Source: Pyrrhoderma lamaoense
Lineage: Eukaryota > Basidiomycota > Agaricomycetes > Hymenochaetales > Hymenochaetaceae
Direction of reading: 5' to 3'
Assembly: GCA_002794735.1 (NCBI GenBank)
Contig: NBAZ01000005.1
Span: 558,001 to 622,000 of the forward strand
DNA: 64,000 nucleotides
Under the pieces are notes generated by a model, which was given only the letters and a program-made list of their open reading frames with translations, had not been told where the DNA came from and did not search any database. The translations under genes and the position numbers were made by a program. This document shows positions 1-16,400 of this stretch, piece by piece (positions within the stretch are counted from its first letter, which is position 1; each line of letters begins with the position of its first letter).

Positions 1-26
1 TTGTTACGATTACGCAGTGTACATAG
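1..26 (+). repeat. Left copy of a 26-bp direct repeat
   Basis: This matches 2510-2535 at 25 of 26 bases, with a single T/C difference. The match probably extends further left, outside the window. Similarity continues weakly for about 14 bases to the right, where the remaining differences are also transitions. Confidence 0.7.
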
Positions 27-2509
27 TCATCGGGACGAAGACGTAGATTACAGTTTTACTCGGACGAAAGTTCAGGTCACCTGCCCAGAAAGAATTAGGT
101 GGAATACCTCGCTGAATACGGCTGGATGTGAGCCCCGATGACGATGATATACAGTTTCTAGAATATGGAGGGCTGGTACTCACTTCCTTTTTACACAAAA
201 GTGATGTATGGAGCTGCACGTCCTTCAATGAACTTAGATAATAGTGGGTGATTCACCTTTTGCGCAACACCTAGATTCTATATTAGTACATGTACATGTA
301 CATATTTGAAATAGATACCTCAAAATACTCATTAAGAAATAAACTCTTCTCAACGTAAACATGTGTAATACGCTTCTCTGCAATCATTTTAACATTTTGC
401 ATGTTTTACTCCATCAGTATTGTTTGTACGTGTGAGGGTTGTCTGAGTGCGGTTTATCATGGCTTCCTTAAACTGCAATTGTATAAGTAATATATACAAA
501 AATATAGACTCTGCTGACGCTGTATATGTATGAATAACCAATTGGAGTTTCTCTTGAAATTGTCAAAAAAGGATATTGATTTTTTGACAACAACTTTCAT
601 CATCTATACTTTCATAGTCTCGTATCACTGATATAGATTGCATCAATAACAACATCATTATGCAATAGATGATGCCAAAGAAATCTTTCACGATCTTTGT
701 AGTAGTATAGCTACCATCACAACCGCCCGATAACCATATAAATTAGCAGTAATTCTTCATGGCATAGTGATTGAACTCCCTTCTACTCGGTCGTACGGTA
801 GAGTCCATCTCTGACCCCTATCTTTCTTAGGAGTGCAACTTATTTTAGAAATGTATATAGTCAGTATGCACATCAATCAGGTTGCAGACGATCATATGCT
901 ACTACGTGTAAGTGCAGAAGGAGCAGGATGCAGACATCAGCTGACAGACCTTCAACAGAGTCTCTCAGGTTTGCCCCCTTTTCTCCTGATCTGGATCCAT
1001 TCTTACAGACTCCGAGATAATAGTTTCCATCGCCACTCTCGTAGTATGTCTTAACAAATCTTGTACACTATATTATTAATAAGCATCAGGCCTATGAGTA
1101 CCTTATCACCATACAAGGAGAGGTTGGAGCTTATTTTCTTAATTTATGACAGGAAGATGATGTACTCAGAAGAAACATAGATAAAGCTCATATATCCATC
1201 GAAGTTGTCCCTACCAAAGGCCTTATTCTACTGTAACCGCTATCTCACTGTTATCGCTGCTATACTTGGGTTATCATGTAGGTCAAAATTTCCTAGATTG
1301 TACATGTACATATCACTTAGCTTGATGATAGTGAATTTATTTGATAGAGATGAAATCGTAAGCCTTATATGTCCTACGTGAAAATAAGTATTTTACAACT
1401 AATCCCAATAGAACTGCAGGACAGTATATACACTTGAAGGAGGTAAGCCAAGAATATCAAAATCGGCCCACACGTTGCTAACCTCCCCTTCGATAAGTTA
1501 TACCATGTGTAGGAATTATACTTGTGGAAGGTTCGAATCCATTTTTTATGCCCCCGTAATGAATTTTCTCCATATCGGTTGCAGCTACACTTTCTATACG
1601 TACCTATGGAATTTGGGAATGTCAGCGTTCAATTTTGTATATAATGTTATCTACAACCCTAGCAAGTAAACCTCGAATCTTATGCGCTTCATGGGTTCTA
1701 ATATCGATTTTTTAGGCCTCAACTATAGGAATTACCTATTTTACCGCTAATTTTCTTGCGTCACTTGAAGGTGAATGGATATTATACAGGTTAGGGTAAT
1801 TTACTGATACACGAATACATGGATCTATCAGACGTCTCCCAATTACTTCAACCCTCCGATCTACTGCATGATCCTGGATGTATGATAGTACCATCTAGAG
1901 ACGAAACCTTAAAAAACTTGATAATTCATATTATTTTCGAACTAGGTACCGGATTGACGTGATTTCAACTACTAGTGATCTATTTATTGATTTGAATCCG
2001 TAGTAGTCCTTTTCCTACTTATTTACAGGGTCTTAAGGCATTGTAAGAATTTGTTGCCTTGTATCAGGCTATGAAATTGACTGACTTTTATAGTCAAAAA
2101 GCTGAAGTATTCCGGTTCAATCATGGATACATTGTGCAAAGATGGTGAGTAATTGGGTTTAGTATCAGATCGTTTTTCTGACACTCAGCCAGGAACTGGA
2201 TACTTTATCTTTATTCTAAGTAATGTGTGATTGAGGGGTCCGTTCAAATGCATCCAGCTGACATTATACAAGTGTCGTCCACAATAAATATGATCTTGGT
2301 GATCAACCTAGGCGAAGGTGTAAGCTATAATTTCATTTTCATGTCAGACTCTTGCACTAACTTTGCATCAATTTTTCCTTCAATAGGAACCTTCAAGTAA
2401 TCTACTCATACTGTACGTAAAGCTTCAATTTTACTAAACACAGGATTTTAAAACTCCGCACCTTTTGAGTCTACAATACATTCTTCACAGTATCACTTGC
2501 AACCGTTTA

Positions 2510-2535
2510 TTGCTACGATTACGCAGTGTACATAG
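2510..2535 (+). repeat. Right copy of the 26-bp direct repeat
   Basis: This copy has the same orientation as 1-26, offset 2509 bases. The two copies could be ends of one decayed element or two members of a dispersed family; nothing between them identifies an element type. Confidence 0.7.
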
Positions 2536-3200
2536 CCACCAAAACGAGATCCCTCACAGCCTTACCGAACAGGAAAGCACTGCTTTTATGCTTCCTGGTC
2601 CAGTTATATGTAATTCTGGACCAGTCTCAACTAGATGATACTCGGTGGATTATTGAAAGTTAATGCAGGCATTCTTTCTATATATCTCCTTCACGTCGCT
2701 CGATCACCCGGATGTGGAAAGGGGGTGTTGTAGCTCAGGCCGCATATTTATTTTTCTAGTTATTTGCGATATTTAAACGTGTCTGAGTCGGTGTAATCGA
2801 AGTTTTTACTCCTTTTCTCTTGTACTTCATCATGCAAGAGCCCGTATACAGATGTATATCAATCTGGTGGATACCAAGTAACATACTCCTAGCCAAACTA
2901 AATATAGAATCAATCATATCTGTAAGAGTCTTATCATTTTTTATTGATTGTATTGTAAACGGATCCTTTCCTTGTTTATTATCCTATATTAACTACTACA
3001 TTCTTAAAACTTGGTATATAACTATTTCTACTCTTTGATAACCCTACATGTATGCGATAGTAATACATTGTACAAAAATTGTGGATCAGACAAACAGTTT
3101 ACCCTTACGAATACTGTTAAATTAGCTCTAGTTCGGTTCTATAGAGAAGAAAAAGATACGAGACAGGGTGCATTCGAGATGATGAGATTCAAACGAAGAT

Positions 3201-6200
3201 TTAACGCTGCATTTCGATGAGCCGCTTAACTCGGGCATTACGTCGTTTAAGAATGTCCGCGTGGATAACATTAGATCTTAACTCAGCCTCAGCCTATTTT
3301 TAAGTATCTCAGTGAGTTATTTAGTATACCTGAGAGATAGGGAAAAAGTGTTATGTACCTGTAGAAGTTTGTCTGCTTGCCACATGCGGGTTGGAAAACT
3401 TTCCAAGGTGATATAGACAGAAGAGATGGATTGGCAACTCAATAGTTCTGCCTCGCCTTCCTTTAAAATACCGATTGCAATTCGAAATAGAACATCTAGT
3501 CCATCAACGAAGAAAAGGTCCCAAACTCTGAACAATGTCTGGTTGGAAGTAGAAGGATGATGGTTTTGTTCAACCCGTGTGAGATATCTATCATGGTACG
3601 TATGTAACTCACCTCAACTGGGAGACAATCAGTAAACAGAGACAAAAACCAGGAAAAACAGATTGCGGGAAGATCGACCCAAGTCCTATCAGATGCTCAT
3701 GCACAGATGGCATTAGATCATTGACGTAGTCCATGAGAACTAGAGGGCAAGCTCTAGAAACCAGTAATGATGGAGAGAAGAAATCCGCAGGCAACAATCG
3801 CTCGATGATCGCAACTAATACCCAAAACGCTTCTTCTTCATTTCCGAAAACGAGAAGTAGTGTAGATGTGATTAGATTCATCCCCTGACAATATCCAACA
3901 GAAGGATTTCGCCTATTTCTGATGTTAGCACACTTGACAAACCTAGTAGAAAATAGTAATATCAATGAACCTGCTGTAAGCAACGAGAACTCTCCGTAAT
4001 TTCTCGATCCCGGGTCCATCACCACCAAAAAATACGTTCAGAGGCATGGTGCGTCCTACGTCTTTCTCAATCTCATCCTCTATATTTGTTTCTGCTTTTC
4101 CATTCAACAAATCCCCGAACACGCCGGGCTCCATCATCTCCAGTGCACCGCTGCACTCAAGCCATATTTTTGCACGGTAAGACAACGGTACACCATCTCT
4201 TATCAATCGCTCAAGATCTCGGCGTTCATCCCGGTTCAACGTATAACCCATCTCGTTGAATCCGATCAGTCCATTAGTATGGTCTAGTTCTTCTTCATTA
4301 ATAGAATTTTCAGTCAAATCAAGGCCTAGAAGGGCAGCTGCGCTCGACGTATTATTTGTAAGACCCTGATTAGCATAACTACCGACCGTAGATGCGAGTT
4401 TCAGTCTAGCTTTGTTTCGTTGTCTGATAAACACATCCCAAGCTCTCTTTCTCAATTCTTGCTTTTCATCGTGTATTTCAATCAGATGGCGTAGCATAGA
4501 GCGCATGCGGTTGACACAGATGTGTTTGGGTGCATCAGCGTCGAAAGATAAAACGGCCGATAGAGGTTTGGATCGGACGTTACTGATATTGACATGACTC
4601 CCCGATTTCCTTCGCGATGAAATGGTCGAAGACTGGTGCCGCAAAGAGGGTGCTTTAGAAGTTGTTTTCGAAACCGGGCTATCTTTTGTGGACTGAGATA
4701 TTCTTGAATGTATAGAATCTCTTCCAATAGATTGAGACTTGTTGTCTCCGAACAAAGGATCCATCGTAAGATTATCATCATCCATATCCTGCTCATCGCA
4801 ATTGCAGTCAATACCTTTGACAATTTTCATAGTCGGTGCATCTTCTTCAATATCCCACTCTTCTTCATCTTTACGATCAGCTATCTTTATCCCAGTTAAA
4901 CACGCCGGGGAAGAGTTCCCACAGTCGATTGCGCGCTGTAACAAGAGGGCATCATATTGGGTGATATCATAGATGAAGCCATATCGATCAGTGAGTGGCT
5001 CGTCCTCATCTTCGCCATCTATGTTTATACGATGATTGGAGAATCGAGATGTTGCCATCGATATCTGAACCGAGGTACGGTAAAAGTCTTTGCTTGTCAA
5101 TGATACATACCGTTTAGCTAAATAATGTGTTGGTGGTTTCGCCGTGTCGGGAATGATGGAATCCAGGGGGACCGAACGAGGCTTTGTTGATAATTGTTGT
5201 GTGACTCCAGTAGTATTTTGTACAGTGTCCCGACTACCCGAATTACTCGTATTCCTTGAAGGAACGATTCCTGCACTTTTTTGTACCACTTCGACGGCAT
5301 TTGAAAGCTTACGTTGTTGCTCAGCAAAAAAAGGGCCAAGAATATTCCCTCTAAAGAGCGGCGAAGAGGTTGATAGTCGTTTTGGCCGATTCTTAGTAGA
5401 GTTTGAGGATAAGGATTTGTTAAGGGAACTAAGAGCAGCCTTAGCATCATTCCCTTGGGTAGGATTAAACACTTCGCCTAACGCGATGGTATCTTGAGTG
5501 TTTGTCGAACCCACTTTTTGCGTTTGTCTGCGATCCTTAGATCTCGTCTTTATATCATCTTTATAAGTGACACCTTGCTCCCGCGCATTCATTACAAGTT
5601 GCATCGCTAGCTGAGCAATGAATTCGCTGGTTTCATGTCCTTGATCCGCTAAGATACTGGAGGACTCCTTCGACATTACCCGAGTTGCATTAACGATTGC
5701 CTGTAGAGCAGAGCCTTGACGGTGAGTAGATGTATAATCAATATCGGTCATAGAACGTGACGTAGAAGGGCTATTTGACATTGCCTCAGGAAAAGTGTCA
5801 ACGGTCTCACCACCATCTTGGTACAAAGCGCCAGAGTCCGTGATTTTTGTAAGCTGTGGGGGCAAAGGGGTTGGAAGAGGTGTCTCATTCAGGTGACTCA
5901 AACTGAGCTCAGGTGATGGAACACAAAGTACATCATTCTTAGCGACCTCTAGGTCATTATCTTCAACATGACTTTCATCTTTATCTGCAAGCATATGTGC
6001 CGGTGATCTTGAGACAGTGGGTGGACCTGCTTGGTTATTTTGACCCTCCGAGCTCATACTTCTTTTTTTACCTAAAGGGGTAGCAGTGGGATTCATAATT
6101 GAAAAACCAAGGGTACCGAAAACGCTTTTACTTGGCCTACGTCTAGTTCTTTCAGGCCTTCCTGAACCAGATGATGAGTTCGTAACATCTAAAAGAAGAG

Positions 6201-7785
6201 CATTGCCCCCTGAGGTGTAGATGGGAAGGGTTCTGAGCGAGCCTTAAAAGGGGAAGAGGGAGTCCGAGAGAGTCTACTTCAATCCCAGTGCCTTTGGTTT
6301 GCTCAATCGAAGTTTCGGCAGTACTGGTAGGGATGAGCAGAGGAGGACGTTCACGCTTCAGTTTATCCTTTCCCCACCATGTCCCCATTGTCATCCATTT
6401 TCCCAAGTTTGAACCCAGCTCAATACTTCTTCTTGACTCCAGATGGTCATTTGACATATTTTCTGGAAGACTTTTAGACAAAGGATTTGTATCTCGATCG
6501 AGAGAAGACGAGCTCTCCGCGATCATATTTGTGTCAGAATTAGACTTTTGAGAATTAAAATTTGAATTTCTTGAGCTCGAAATTATAGTTGGTATATTCC
6601 CTGTATCATCAGACCCAGATTCGGATTCCCTTATGTTCTCAAGTTTCAGTGTTGGAGGATTTGGTGACTTCTTCATCTCGTCTGTATCTCGGCTCATTTC
6701 GACATTATCAGTTAATGCTTCGTTCAAAGACTGAGCTAGAGACTTGATGGAGCAATAAGTAGTAGGTGAGAATTTGAATTTTTGCAAGTGTAATCCACTT
6801 ACCATGACACTGGGACGTTTGTTCACTACCGGAACCTTGCTTTCACTGACGTTATCCCCACTGACTAGTGTTTCAGATGCGAAAACAGTTTCATATATTC
6901 GGCGACCAACTTCTCTTTCAAGTGGTGTGAGTTCCGAGTTATTGACAAACTCTCTCATTCTTGATTGAGCCTCCAATTCGCGTTTCTGCATGAATGTCCT
7001 GAGTTTATCTAGTTCATCTCGTTCAGTGCTGATGTCTTCGAGCGCCGAAGATAAAGCTCTGAGGACTGCATTATAGCAGTTTGCTATGTGGTCTAAAGAA
7101 TCGGTTGTAGGTCGTGATGCCGAAGCCAATGGACTAGCCTTACGAGATCGAATAGAGTTGAATCGAATTATAGTATCTTTGATTTCCGCGTCAGAGAGTT
7201 CATGCCACTTTGTAGAAAGTACCTGAGAGGTAGTAACAGGCCCAAAAGTACCAATTTCTCTAGTTCTCCTGAAGTTTATAGGACTATTATCTTTATACAA
7301 TTCAGAAAAGTAGCATCTAACGTTATTGATAATTCTTCGGGAATATACCAACACATACCAGAGACGAGAGATGGAGCTGCATAAGTAGTTCTACCATTCG
7401 TTGCATCAGATGAACTGTCCCAAAGTAATGATAGAGAACGGTCAGACGATATACGACTTGGTCCTGCTAAATCAGTTCGCGACGCTCCCCGACTAATACT
7501 CCAACTTCGCTCATTGGGTGCTACTACGGGGCCTGGAGTTGTATCTGTTCCTCTCAATTTCCCATCACGCTTCGACCATTCATTTAAAAATGCAGCGCCG
7601 TTCTCGGCTTGTGCTTTGAGAGTGAAATAACTAGTATTCGGGCGGGTATCTTCTTCCGATCCTGTTTGTTTGGAACTTACACGTCCACGACGGGAAGGCT
7701 GAGGTGCCTCAGGTGAGAGTGGGTGAGAGTGTATCTCTGGGAGTGTTCGAGGTAACAGTAGAGGAGAGGCTGGATTTGAAGTCAT
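3201..7785 (-). CDS. TBC-domain Rab GTPase-activating protein
   Basis: Predicted Rab-GAP that accelerates GTP hydrolysis by a Rab and so limits membrane-traffic signalling. The TBC domain is C-terminal, read in exons between about 4230 and 3360. It holds the arginine-finger block (IEKDVGRTMP), the glutamine-finger block (YCQGMN) and a late RVWDLFF block, so both catalytic residues are present. The last exon (3293-3201) ends in a basic segment with ILKRRNARVKRLIE and follows a 65-nt intron (3294-3358). A long Ser/Thr-rich N-terminal part is spread over 7785-4230; its first exon starts MTSNPASPLLLP, with a donor near 7370. Two frame breaks, at GGGG 6250-6253 and AAAA 6191-6194 (plus strand), each need one missing base to join the parts. 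The N-terminal 600 or so residues match nothing I recognise. The TBC assignment is firm; the exact N-terminal exons are not. Confidence 0.82.
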
Positions 7786-8253
7786 TACATGAGAGTCCTG
7801 GTGAACCAGAACTTAAATTAATCGAAACCACTATAATTAACAACCGATCGTTGCAATCATGTCGTCACATGATGATGAATGCATATTACGTAATACTCAA
7901 GCCAGTATCACTTGTATACAGTGTATCAGTCAAATGCAAGATTATTGAAGATACCAATTAAAACTTCTAAGAGTATCGATTGAAAATCTGATATAAGTAC
8001 AACTACTTATCCAATAATGGTTTTAGAATTACTCTCATGAGCCAAACGTAGTCATTCAGTCAGTACCCATGGACATATAATTGAAATTTATTATACGAAT
8101 TATTACTTGACATGACCAACGGCATCATGTATCAAGTGTAAGAGTAAAGGTAACGAATTGAGCAGAAATGCGAGTTGGCTAGAAAAAGCATGTCAGAAGT
8201 CCCCTTAAATATTCGCTGTTTCTCAGCTCACAAAGATCACATTTGCAGAGAAT
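7786..8253. other. Intergenic spacer between two minus-strand genes
   Basis: This is the 5' flank of the TBC gene and the 3' flank of COA6. It is AT-rich, and no coding or RNA feature is seen. Confidence 0.5.
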
Positions 8254-8622
8254 TCACCGCCCGCGCCTACGAGCTTCTTCAGCTTGAGCGTTTGCCATGG
8301 CCAGAGATTCCTTCTGCTGTTCAGCTAGAACTCTCCTTTGATTGAAGTAGTCGATCTAGTTTGAGTGTATCACATCGTGTTCAGTAATCAGTTTAGTATA
8401 CTGATACGTGTAGAAGCATACCCAGCTTTTTGCACAGCTCCCTTCATACTTCTTAAGCTCAGACGAGCAAGAATTGCCTTCGTCACCAGGTTTAACAACG
8501 CCTACAGCGTCAAGACAGGTGAAGTAAGCATCCCTGCTCTCCCAACATTTTTGTCTATCTTGACGAACAGGAGGTCTTGTTTCGGTATTCTTGTCCCCAG
8601 ACGACCAAGGTAGCCAACCCAT
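8254..8622 (-). CDS. COA6: Cytochrome c oxidase assembly factor 6
   Basis: Small twin-cysteine protein of the mitochondrial intermembrane space. The family helps deliver copper to the CuA site of Cox2 during complex IV assembly. Two exons (8622-8422 and 8355-8254) with a 66-nt GT..AG intron give 100 residues. The first cysteine pair is CWESRDAYFTC (CX9C) and the second is CSSELKKYEGSC (CX10C), the spacing typical of COA6 rather than plain CX9C proteins. Splicing gives KSWIDYFNQRR, the conserved block after the second pair, followed by a charged alanine-rich helix ending RRRGR. The start MGWLPWSSGD is the only in-frame ATG before the motif. It is divergent from RIX7, with about 210 bp between the genes. 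Confidence 0.93.
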
Positions 8623-8830
8623 GTGTGTGTAGAAGAAGTAGTTAATTTAGTCTCAGTCTGTCAAAAGTGTTACATCATAAATTTATGACCTGCCTTTCTA
8701 GGTAAAATAAATTATTGATCGGCGAAAAAATAGCATTTAGCTGGTAAGTAGAGCACTTCTGAACGCCCATCCATCGACCTATTAGCGATGGAAATATCTG
8801 TAAGTATTAATCCGTAATAATCCAAGTCTT
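8623..8830. promoter_or_regulatory. Divergent promoter region, COA6 / RIX7
   Basis: This is the short AT-rich gap between two divergent start codons, so it must hold the promoters of both genes unless RIX7 starts further upstream. No specific factor site can be named. Confidence 0.4.
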
Positions 8831-11396
<2,566 letters not shown>

Positions 11397-11507
11397 TTTT
11401 GTACAGGTATATGTAGAGTCATGATTACAACGTATTGGTTGATACAGCAAGCTACTACATGTATGTATCCATACAGTACACGCATGCGCTCCCCGGTACA
11501 TGTATAT

Positions 11508-13061
11508 TCAAAGTTCTCCAACTTTCTTGATTCCAACTAAAACGCGATCATTTCGTCTCCAAAATTCTACCAGGATCTCAGCCAACCTCTCGGGGTTATC
11601 CTGTTGTAAAATGTTGAGAGTTCCGTTAAGTGTCCCATAAATCTAAAGTGTATGGATAGTATAACGATACCTCATGAATCATGTGTCCAGTATCGGGAAC
11701 AACTACTAACTGGAATTTGCCTTGCATCTGACCTATCATCAACTCCTTATCCAGTCTATCTGTCCCAGCCAGAACGAGTAAGCGTGCGGCACGAACAGCC
11801 AGGAAACTAGAAGATAGGCCTCTGAACCAGCCTTTTAAATTGAAGTGCTGAATAGACTATCAAAGGTAGATAAAACAACATGAACCTACTTTCCCAATAC
11901 GGAGACGTTGAGCGAAGAGGAGTACGCCATATGAAAGAAGGACCAGGAGCATTTTTTGGAGCTGGAACAAATAGAGAAGGGATAGAAATTCGAGCAGAAA
12001 GTGGGTTGCGAATGGTGTGATTTGAGACACTGTGAAGAAAACCATGGTCTTAGAGCCTAGTCGGAGTATAGTTTGTGTATGATAGATATGATACACACTG
12101 CCATTCTATAGCTTCTTCTATACTATCAAAGCCGTCCGGACGACTGTCTAGCAGATGGTGCATATGGGGTAGCGCCTCTATCGCTGATCCTTCTACAACG
12201 TCAAGCACCGCAACACCTGCGACTCGATATCTGTGTTCTATAAGGATAGTACAGGCTCTAGTTAGAACGGATCCGCCCATACTATGCCCTACTAGCTTTA
12301 CAGGAAAATATTGAATTAGACATATGCATTAATAATATCATTGATGGTATACATACTAAGAAGGTTGGAGCCTCTGTAGGATTGGGGTAGAGTGTAGAGA
12401 GTAGATTATATGCATCACTAGAAAGGACTCGAATAGACAAATCTTCATCAGAAATCGTTTCGTTAATTGGATTCGTTTTTCCTGAAATTGGTGTGACACA
12501 TAGTGAGCAAACTGAAGGGTACAGCAAGCGCGTGTTTGGTAAGAGAAACACACCGTGCCTACGAGCATCCATAGCTAGAACGCCACATTCACCACCAGTA
12601 CGTTCTTGAACTTCTCTTGCGAAGCATGCAAAGCTAAGTCCAGAGTAGCCAGCGCCGTGATGGCATACCATTATTGTACCCTTCCCGGAGTCATCATCCG
12701 AGACGACAGGAGGGGTATAATACACGCGAAAATTCAATCCGGAAGCCTGAACGGAAACCTCGGCAGCCTGGGTAAAGTAACCTTCAGCAGAGACTGGTGC
12801 AAAATCAGGATTCGGAGCTCGCTTTGGATTTGATCGTGGACCTTTTGGTTGAAAAGAACTGAATACATGTTGGAAACAGTATAATTATGTAGGGATTCCG
12901 ATGTGTGCTCACGAGGGCAGTGATCCGAGCGAGTCATTTTCTTCTTCTTCACTCTCTTCTACCTCTCCAGTCCTCCCGTCTACTGCAAAAGGCGCAACCG
13001 TAGGTAAATGGGAGATTCTGTTCAAGTTTGCAGCTAATGTTGAACGGTAAAGATCTGACAT
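11508..13061 (-). CDS. PPE1: Protein phosphatase methylesterase 1
   Basis: Alpha/beta hydrolase that removes the C-terminal methyl ester from the PP2A catalytic subunit. Conserved blocks in order are [13 protein letters not shown] (oxyanion region), [10 protein letters not shown], the nucleophile elbow GHSMGGS near 12275, [14 protein letters not shown], and a C-terminal [20 protein letters not shown] with catalytic His in DTGHMIHE. Introns separate these blocks; joining HG to [15 protein letters not shown] across a GT..AG intron restores the usual sequence after the Asp loop. The acidic N-terminal segment ends [11 protein letters not shown] chose MSDLYRSTL as start; an in-frame ATG 13 codons upstream (13100) is possible. 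No frame breaks were found. It is convergent with RIX7, with 111 bp between stops. Confidence 0.93.
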
Positions 13062-13427
13062 CGTGGATACTTCACTAGTCTGAACGCGTTCCATATTCAT
13101 TCATTCCTGCATAACATAAATTATACCCACACACACACATCGTGTGTTTCTAATAGCCTGTCTAGTATTTAATTTGTTCATACTCATAAATGATTACAGT
13201 ATCATCGCTTTTCTCGAGGCGGAGAAAGACATAACGGAGATGGATAAACACCCGCTAAGGACCCTTAAAGAATTGCTTTGTTTCGGAAGATTAGACTCTA
13301 CCGTCTTTGTGTATGTCTCAAGGGTTGGAGCTGGCACAATGACTACATCACTGACCTCATTTCAGATTCGTTGCATGAACCTGTCATATAAATGGATTCC
13401 ACTCTTTTAGACAACCTATGAAATCAT
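13062..13427. promoter_or_regulatory. Divergent promoter region, PPE1 / glycine-segment protein
   Basis: Spacer between two divergent genes. It contains a short CA repeat followed at once by GTGTGT (about 13128-13147), which could fold as a small hairpin. The open frame within the stretch has no recognisable product. Confidence 0.4.
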
Positions 13428-16400
13428 ATGCTCATCAAAGAAATGGCCTCTATTGATCCTAACCACTCAGGTTTAACTACGCCTTCTTTGGAGCGCTCAG
13501 CGTCAGACTCCGAATCTATTGCTTCACCCGATTCAATGCCTATCCCCGCCCCAGTATTTGGAGGTAAAGAATCAGAGTATCTTGACACTAGCAGGAAGTC
13601 GAAGTCAAATGCGAATGCTTCGGACAGTGATTCGAGTTTCCCCGGTGCTTATCCAAGAGACCCTCAAGATGCTTTAGATGACCTTGCTGATTCTTCTCCC
13701 ACGAAAGAAGTTAACACTCAAGATACTGCTGAAGGTGCTTTTGGCGCGATGCGTGGACAATTTCCGTCAAGAGAGCAAGTTATGCATGTATTCGATAAAG
13801 CTACCAGTTTTCTACCAATCGGTGCTGGATCCATTGGTACTACCTTTCGTAAGAGATATCATAAGATTAGAGAAGAGAGAACTTGACATTGAATTCATCT
13901 ACTTGTAGTTGGGTCCGAATCTCCGAACTTTTTTAAGCAAGAAAAGGGCGTTGGTCAGAGCAATCAGAACGAAATCGGCCAGAAACGTTTGGATCCTGGT
14001 ACCGCTTCTCTTATGGGAGTAGCTTCCAACTTCCCCATCAAAGATAGCAATAAAAATAAATCCTCTGGATCCTTGTTTGATCAAGAGAATATAGCTGTCG
14101 GTGGAATTGCTTCTGAATGTGGTATAGTTGAAATACTTATTAGAAATTCATCTATTTATTTTCATCATATTTACAGGAAGCTCTGCTTCAGAGACCTTTA
14201 CCCCAGCCAATCCTTGAACTCTATACAACCAGGTCCTAAATCGTCTGGATTGCCTTGGGCTCCCGCTCCTCATTCAGGTATAGCTACACCATTGAAATCT
14301 CTTCAGAACACTGTTGGGGCGTTTGGTACCCTCAGCGAGCACAAAGATGATTCTACGAGTAAAGGAAATCATCAACACCACAATCATCACCATCATCATG
14401 GTGACATACTGGGTGAGCCAGTGCAGAATGTGGCTGGTATGACTCCTTTCCGAAAAAAATTATTATAATTACAAATCTGATGTTGAATTCTCTACTGCAG
14501 CAAAATCACTCGATCATCCGGATGAAAATGAAACATTCACTAGCGAAAAAAGTCTTAATTTAACTTCTGCATTCGGAGCTGGTTCCGCCGCTGTCCTTGG
14601 GGGGGCAGCTGCTTATGATTACGAAGCTCAACGTCCAATCCCTAGGGAAACTTTGGCTCTTGATACATTAAGCATCCCACCTCCACAAGACTCAACTTAC
14701 TATCCAAATGATCTTTTTTCCCCAAAGGAAGTTTGTTTTGAGCCGAACAATTCTCTGGGCTGTGGGCTACAGCAATTTGATACTACCGTGGCAGATAGTA
14801 CTCTATCATATCAGTCTCAGAATCTTTCTTCAAATCATCAGGACGAGATTAAAGATACTTTTTTCATACCATCAGACACACAACAAACTACGGACCGTAG
14901 TTTCAATGATCTATCTTGCCAACAGACCGATAAATTAGGGACGAACTCACAACCCGGGTCCATAGTTTTCGCAGCCGATAATGGACAGCACGTCATAAAC
15001 GAAGCTACAAATAGTCAAATGCAGAATCGCTCAGGCACAGAAAGTTGCTTGTATCCATGGGATGCTACTACACCTGCGGCCGAGGATTCCAGTGGCACTC
15101 CTTTCAGTGCTCAACAACTTCACAATAGTGCCCTTGGAAAACCTTTGTTCTGTAAGGACGAATATGACCAGCAAGGATTTGCTGACAACCGAAGCAAACC
15201 AAATACGACTCGACCCGGACCCACCACTCTTTTGACAGGCGGAGAAATTAGCGGGTTTTTGTATCAAAATAAAGATGGCCCCCGTTCTGGTACAGATAGC
15301 GACTTTCCATTGCCGAGTACTGGAGCTAGCGATGTCTCTGTACCAACCCTTTCTGAAAATTACAGATCTCAATATGATATTATGGCCGATACTGACAAAG
15401 ACAAACTTAATGACACTTCATCAAGTGAGCAGAGAGACTTACTAGAGCAAGGAAATAAACAAAAAGCAAGCTCCGTAATTCCTGGTTTAATTGGTTCTGT
15501 CATCGGTATTGGTAGTGCAGCCACTCTGGGAGGATGGTTGAACAAAAAAGCCCCAATCGATTCAACAAACCAGGCGTCCTCCAAGAATACATCTGATTCA
15601 GCAGTGAATGATATATCAGATTATGGGAATAACAGCACTTCTACTCAAATTGACGATTCGACTTTCGGCACGTTTGCTACTGGAAATCTAATCAATGAGC
15701 CCCCCAATCTCTCATATCAGCCTAGCCATCTATCTTTTTCACCTCTGAACGAACCAACGAACTTCAACTCGTTCGAGGATCATCCATCGATTGCCGTGAA
15801 CGACTCTGGTGACTACCGAAATGTCCCGGAACCGGATGAGCAATCAAAAGACCAAGGCTTCGGAAATTCTTTCTGCGACCTAGAATCTCAAGATCCCAAA
15901 TCTTTCGGTGATCGAATTAATGTATCTAGCATATTGGCGGGTGATCCCACGGAAATAGCGAGTAAAAGAGAAGCAGCAGAATATAGTGGGAGTTCGCGGG
16001 AAGAGGTTCCAGCCATTCCAACCCCAGATCCCGTTTATAATGTTTCTGGTGATTATAAAGCAGACACCGCGGATAATATAACAAGCTTTGAAGGCATGAA
16101 CACTGGGTCCGAGCGCACAACGACCAACCAAAGCGCATCAAGACCAAACGAGAGCACAGACCAAGATGCAGAACAGAAAACATTTAGCCCTGGTGTTAAT
16201 GGATTCGCTTTCGGTGAAGGCGGTGCAGCAACTTTGGTGGGAAGTGAAGACTGGAGAGATCAGCAAGATACTTCGTATCTATTAGAACGTGATGCGCTCG
16301 GCGGTTTCGGAGCTGTAAACCAGCAGCAGAGTGCGGTTGCACCTTATACAAATGCGGATACAGATATCTCTGCGCAAAAATCAGAAGACATCCTTGATTT

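Larger units (their letters stand above)
1..3200. other. Gene-poor AT-rich region
   Basis: No coding region with a recognisable family or convincing codon pattern is seen on either strand. The open frames are short (under 75 codons) and look like chance openings. The stretch carries a degraded direct repeat (1-26 and 2510-2535) and alternating TGTACA palindromes near 284-304 and 1296-1308. It may be the remnant of an inactivated mobile element, but no transposase, reverse transcriptase or intact long terminal repeat can be read. Confidence 0.6.

Noticed and set aside
10..228. 72-codon minus-strand open frame at the left edge
   Set aside because: It overlaps the degraded repeat, has no homology I can recognise, and runs close to the window edge.
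1520..1545. tRNA T-loop-like sequence GGTTCGAATCC
   Set aside because: No A box, acceptor stem or D arm can be paired upstream at the proper distance.
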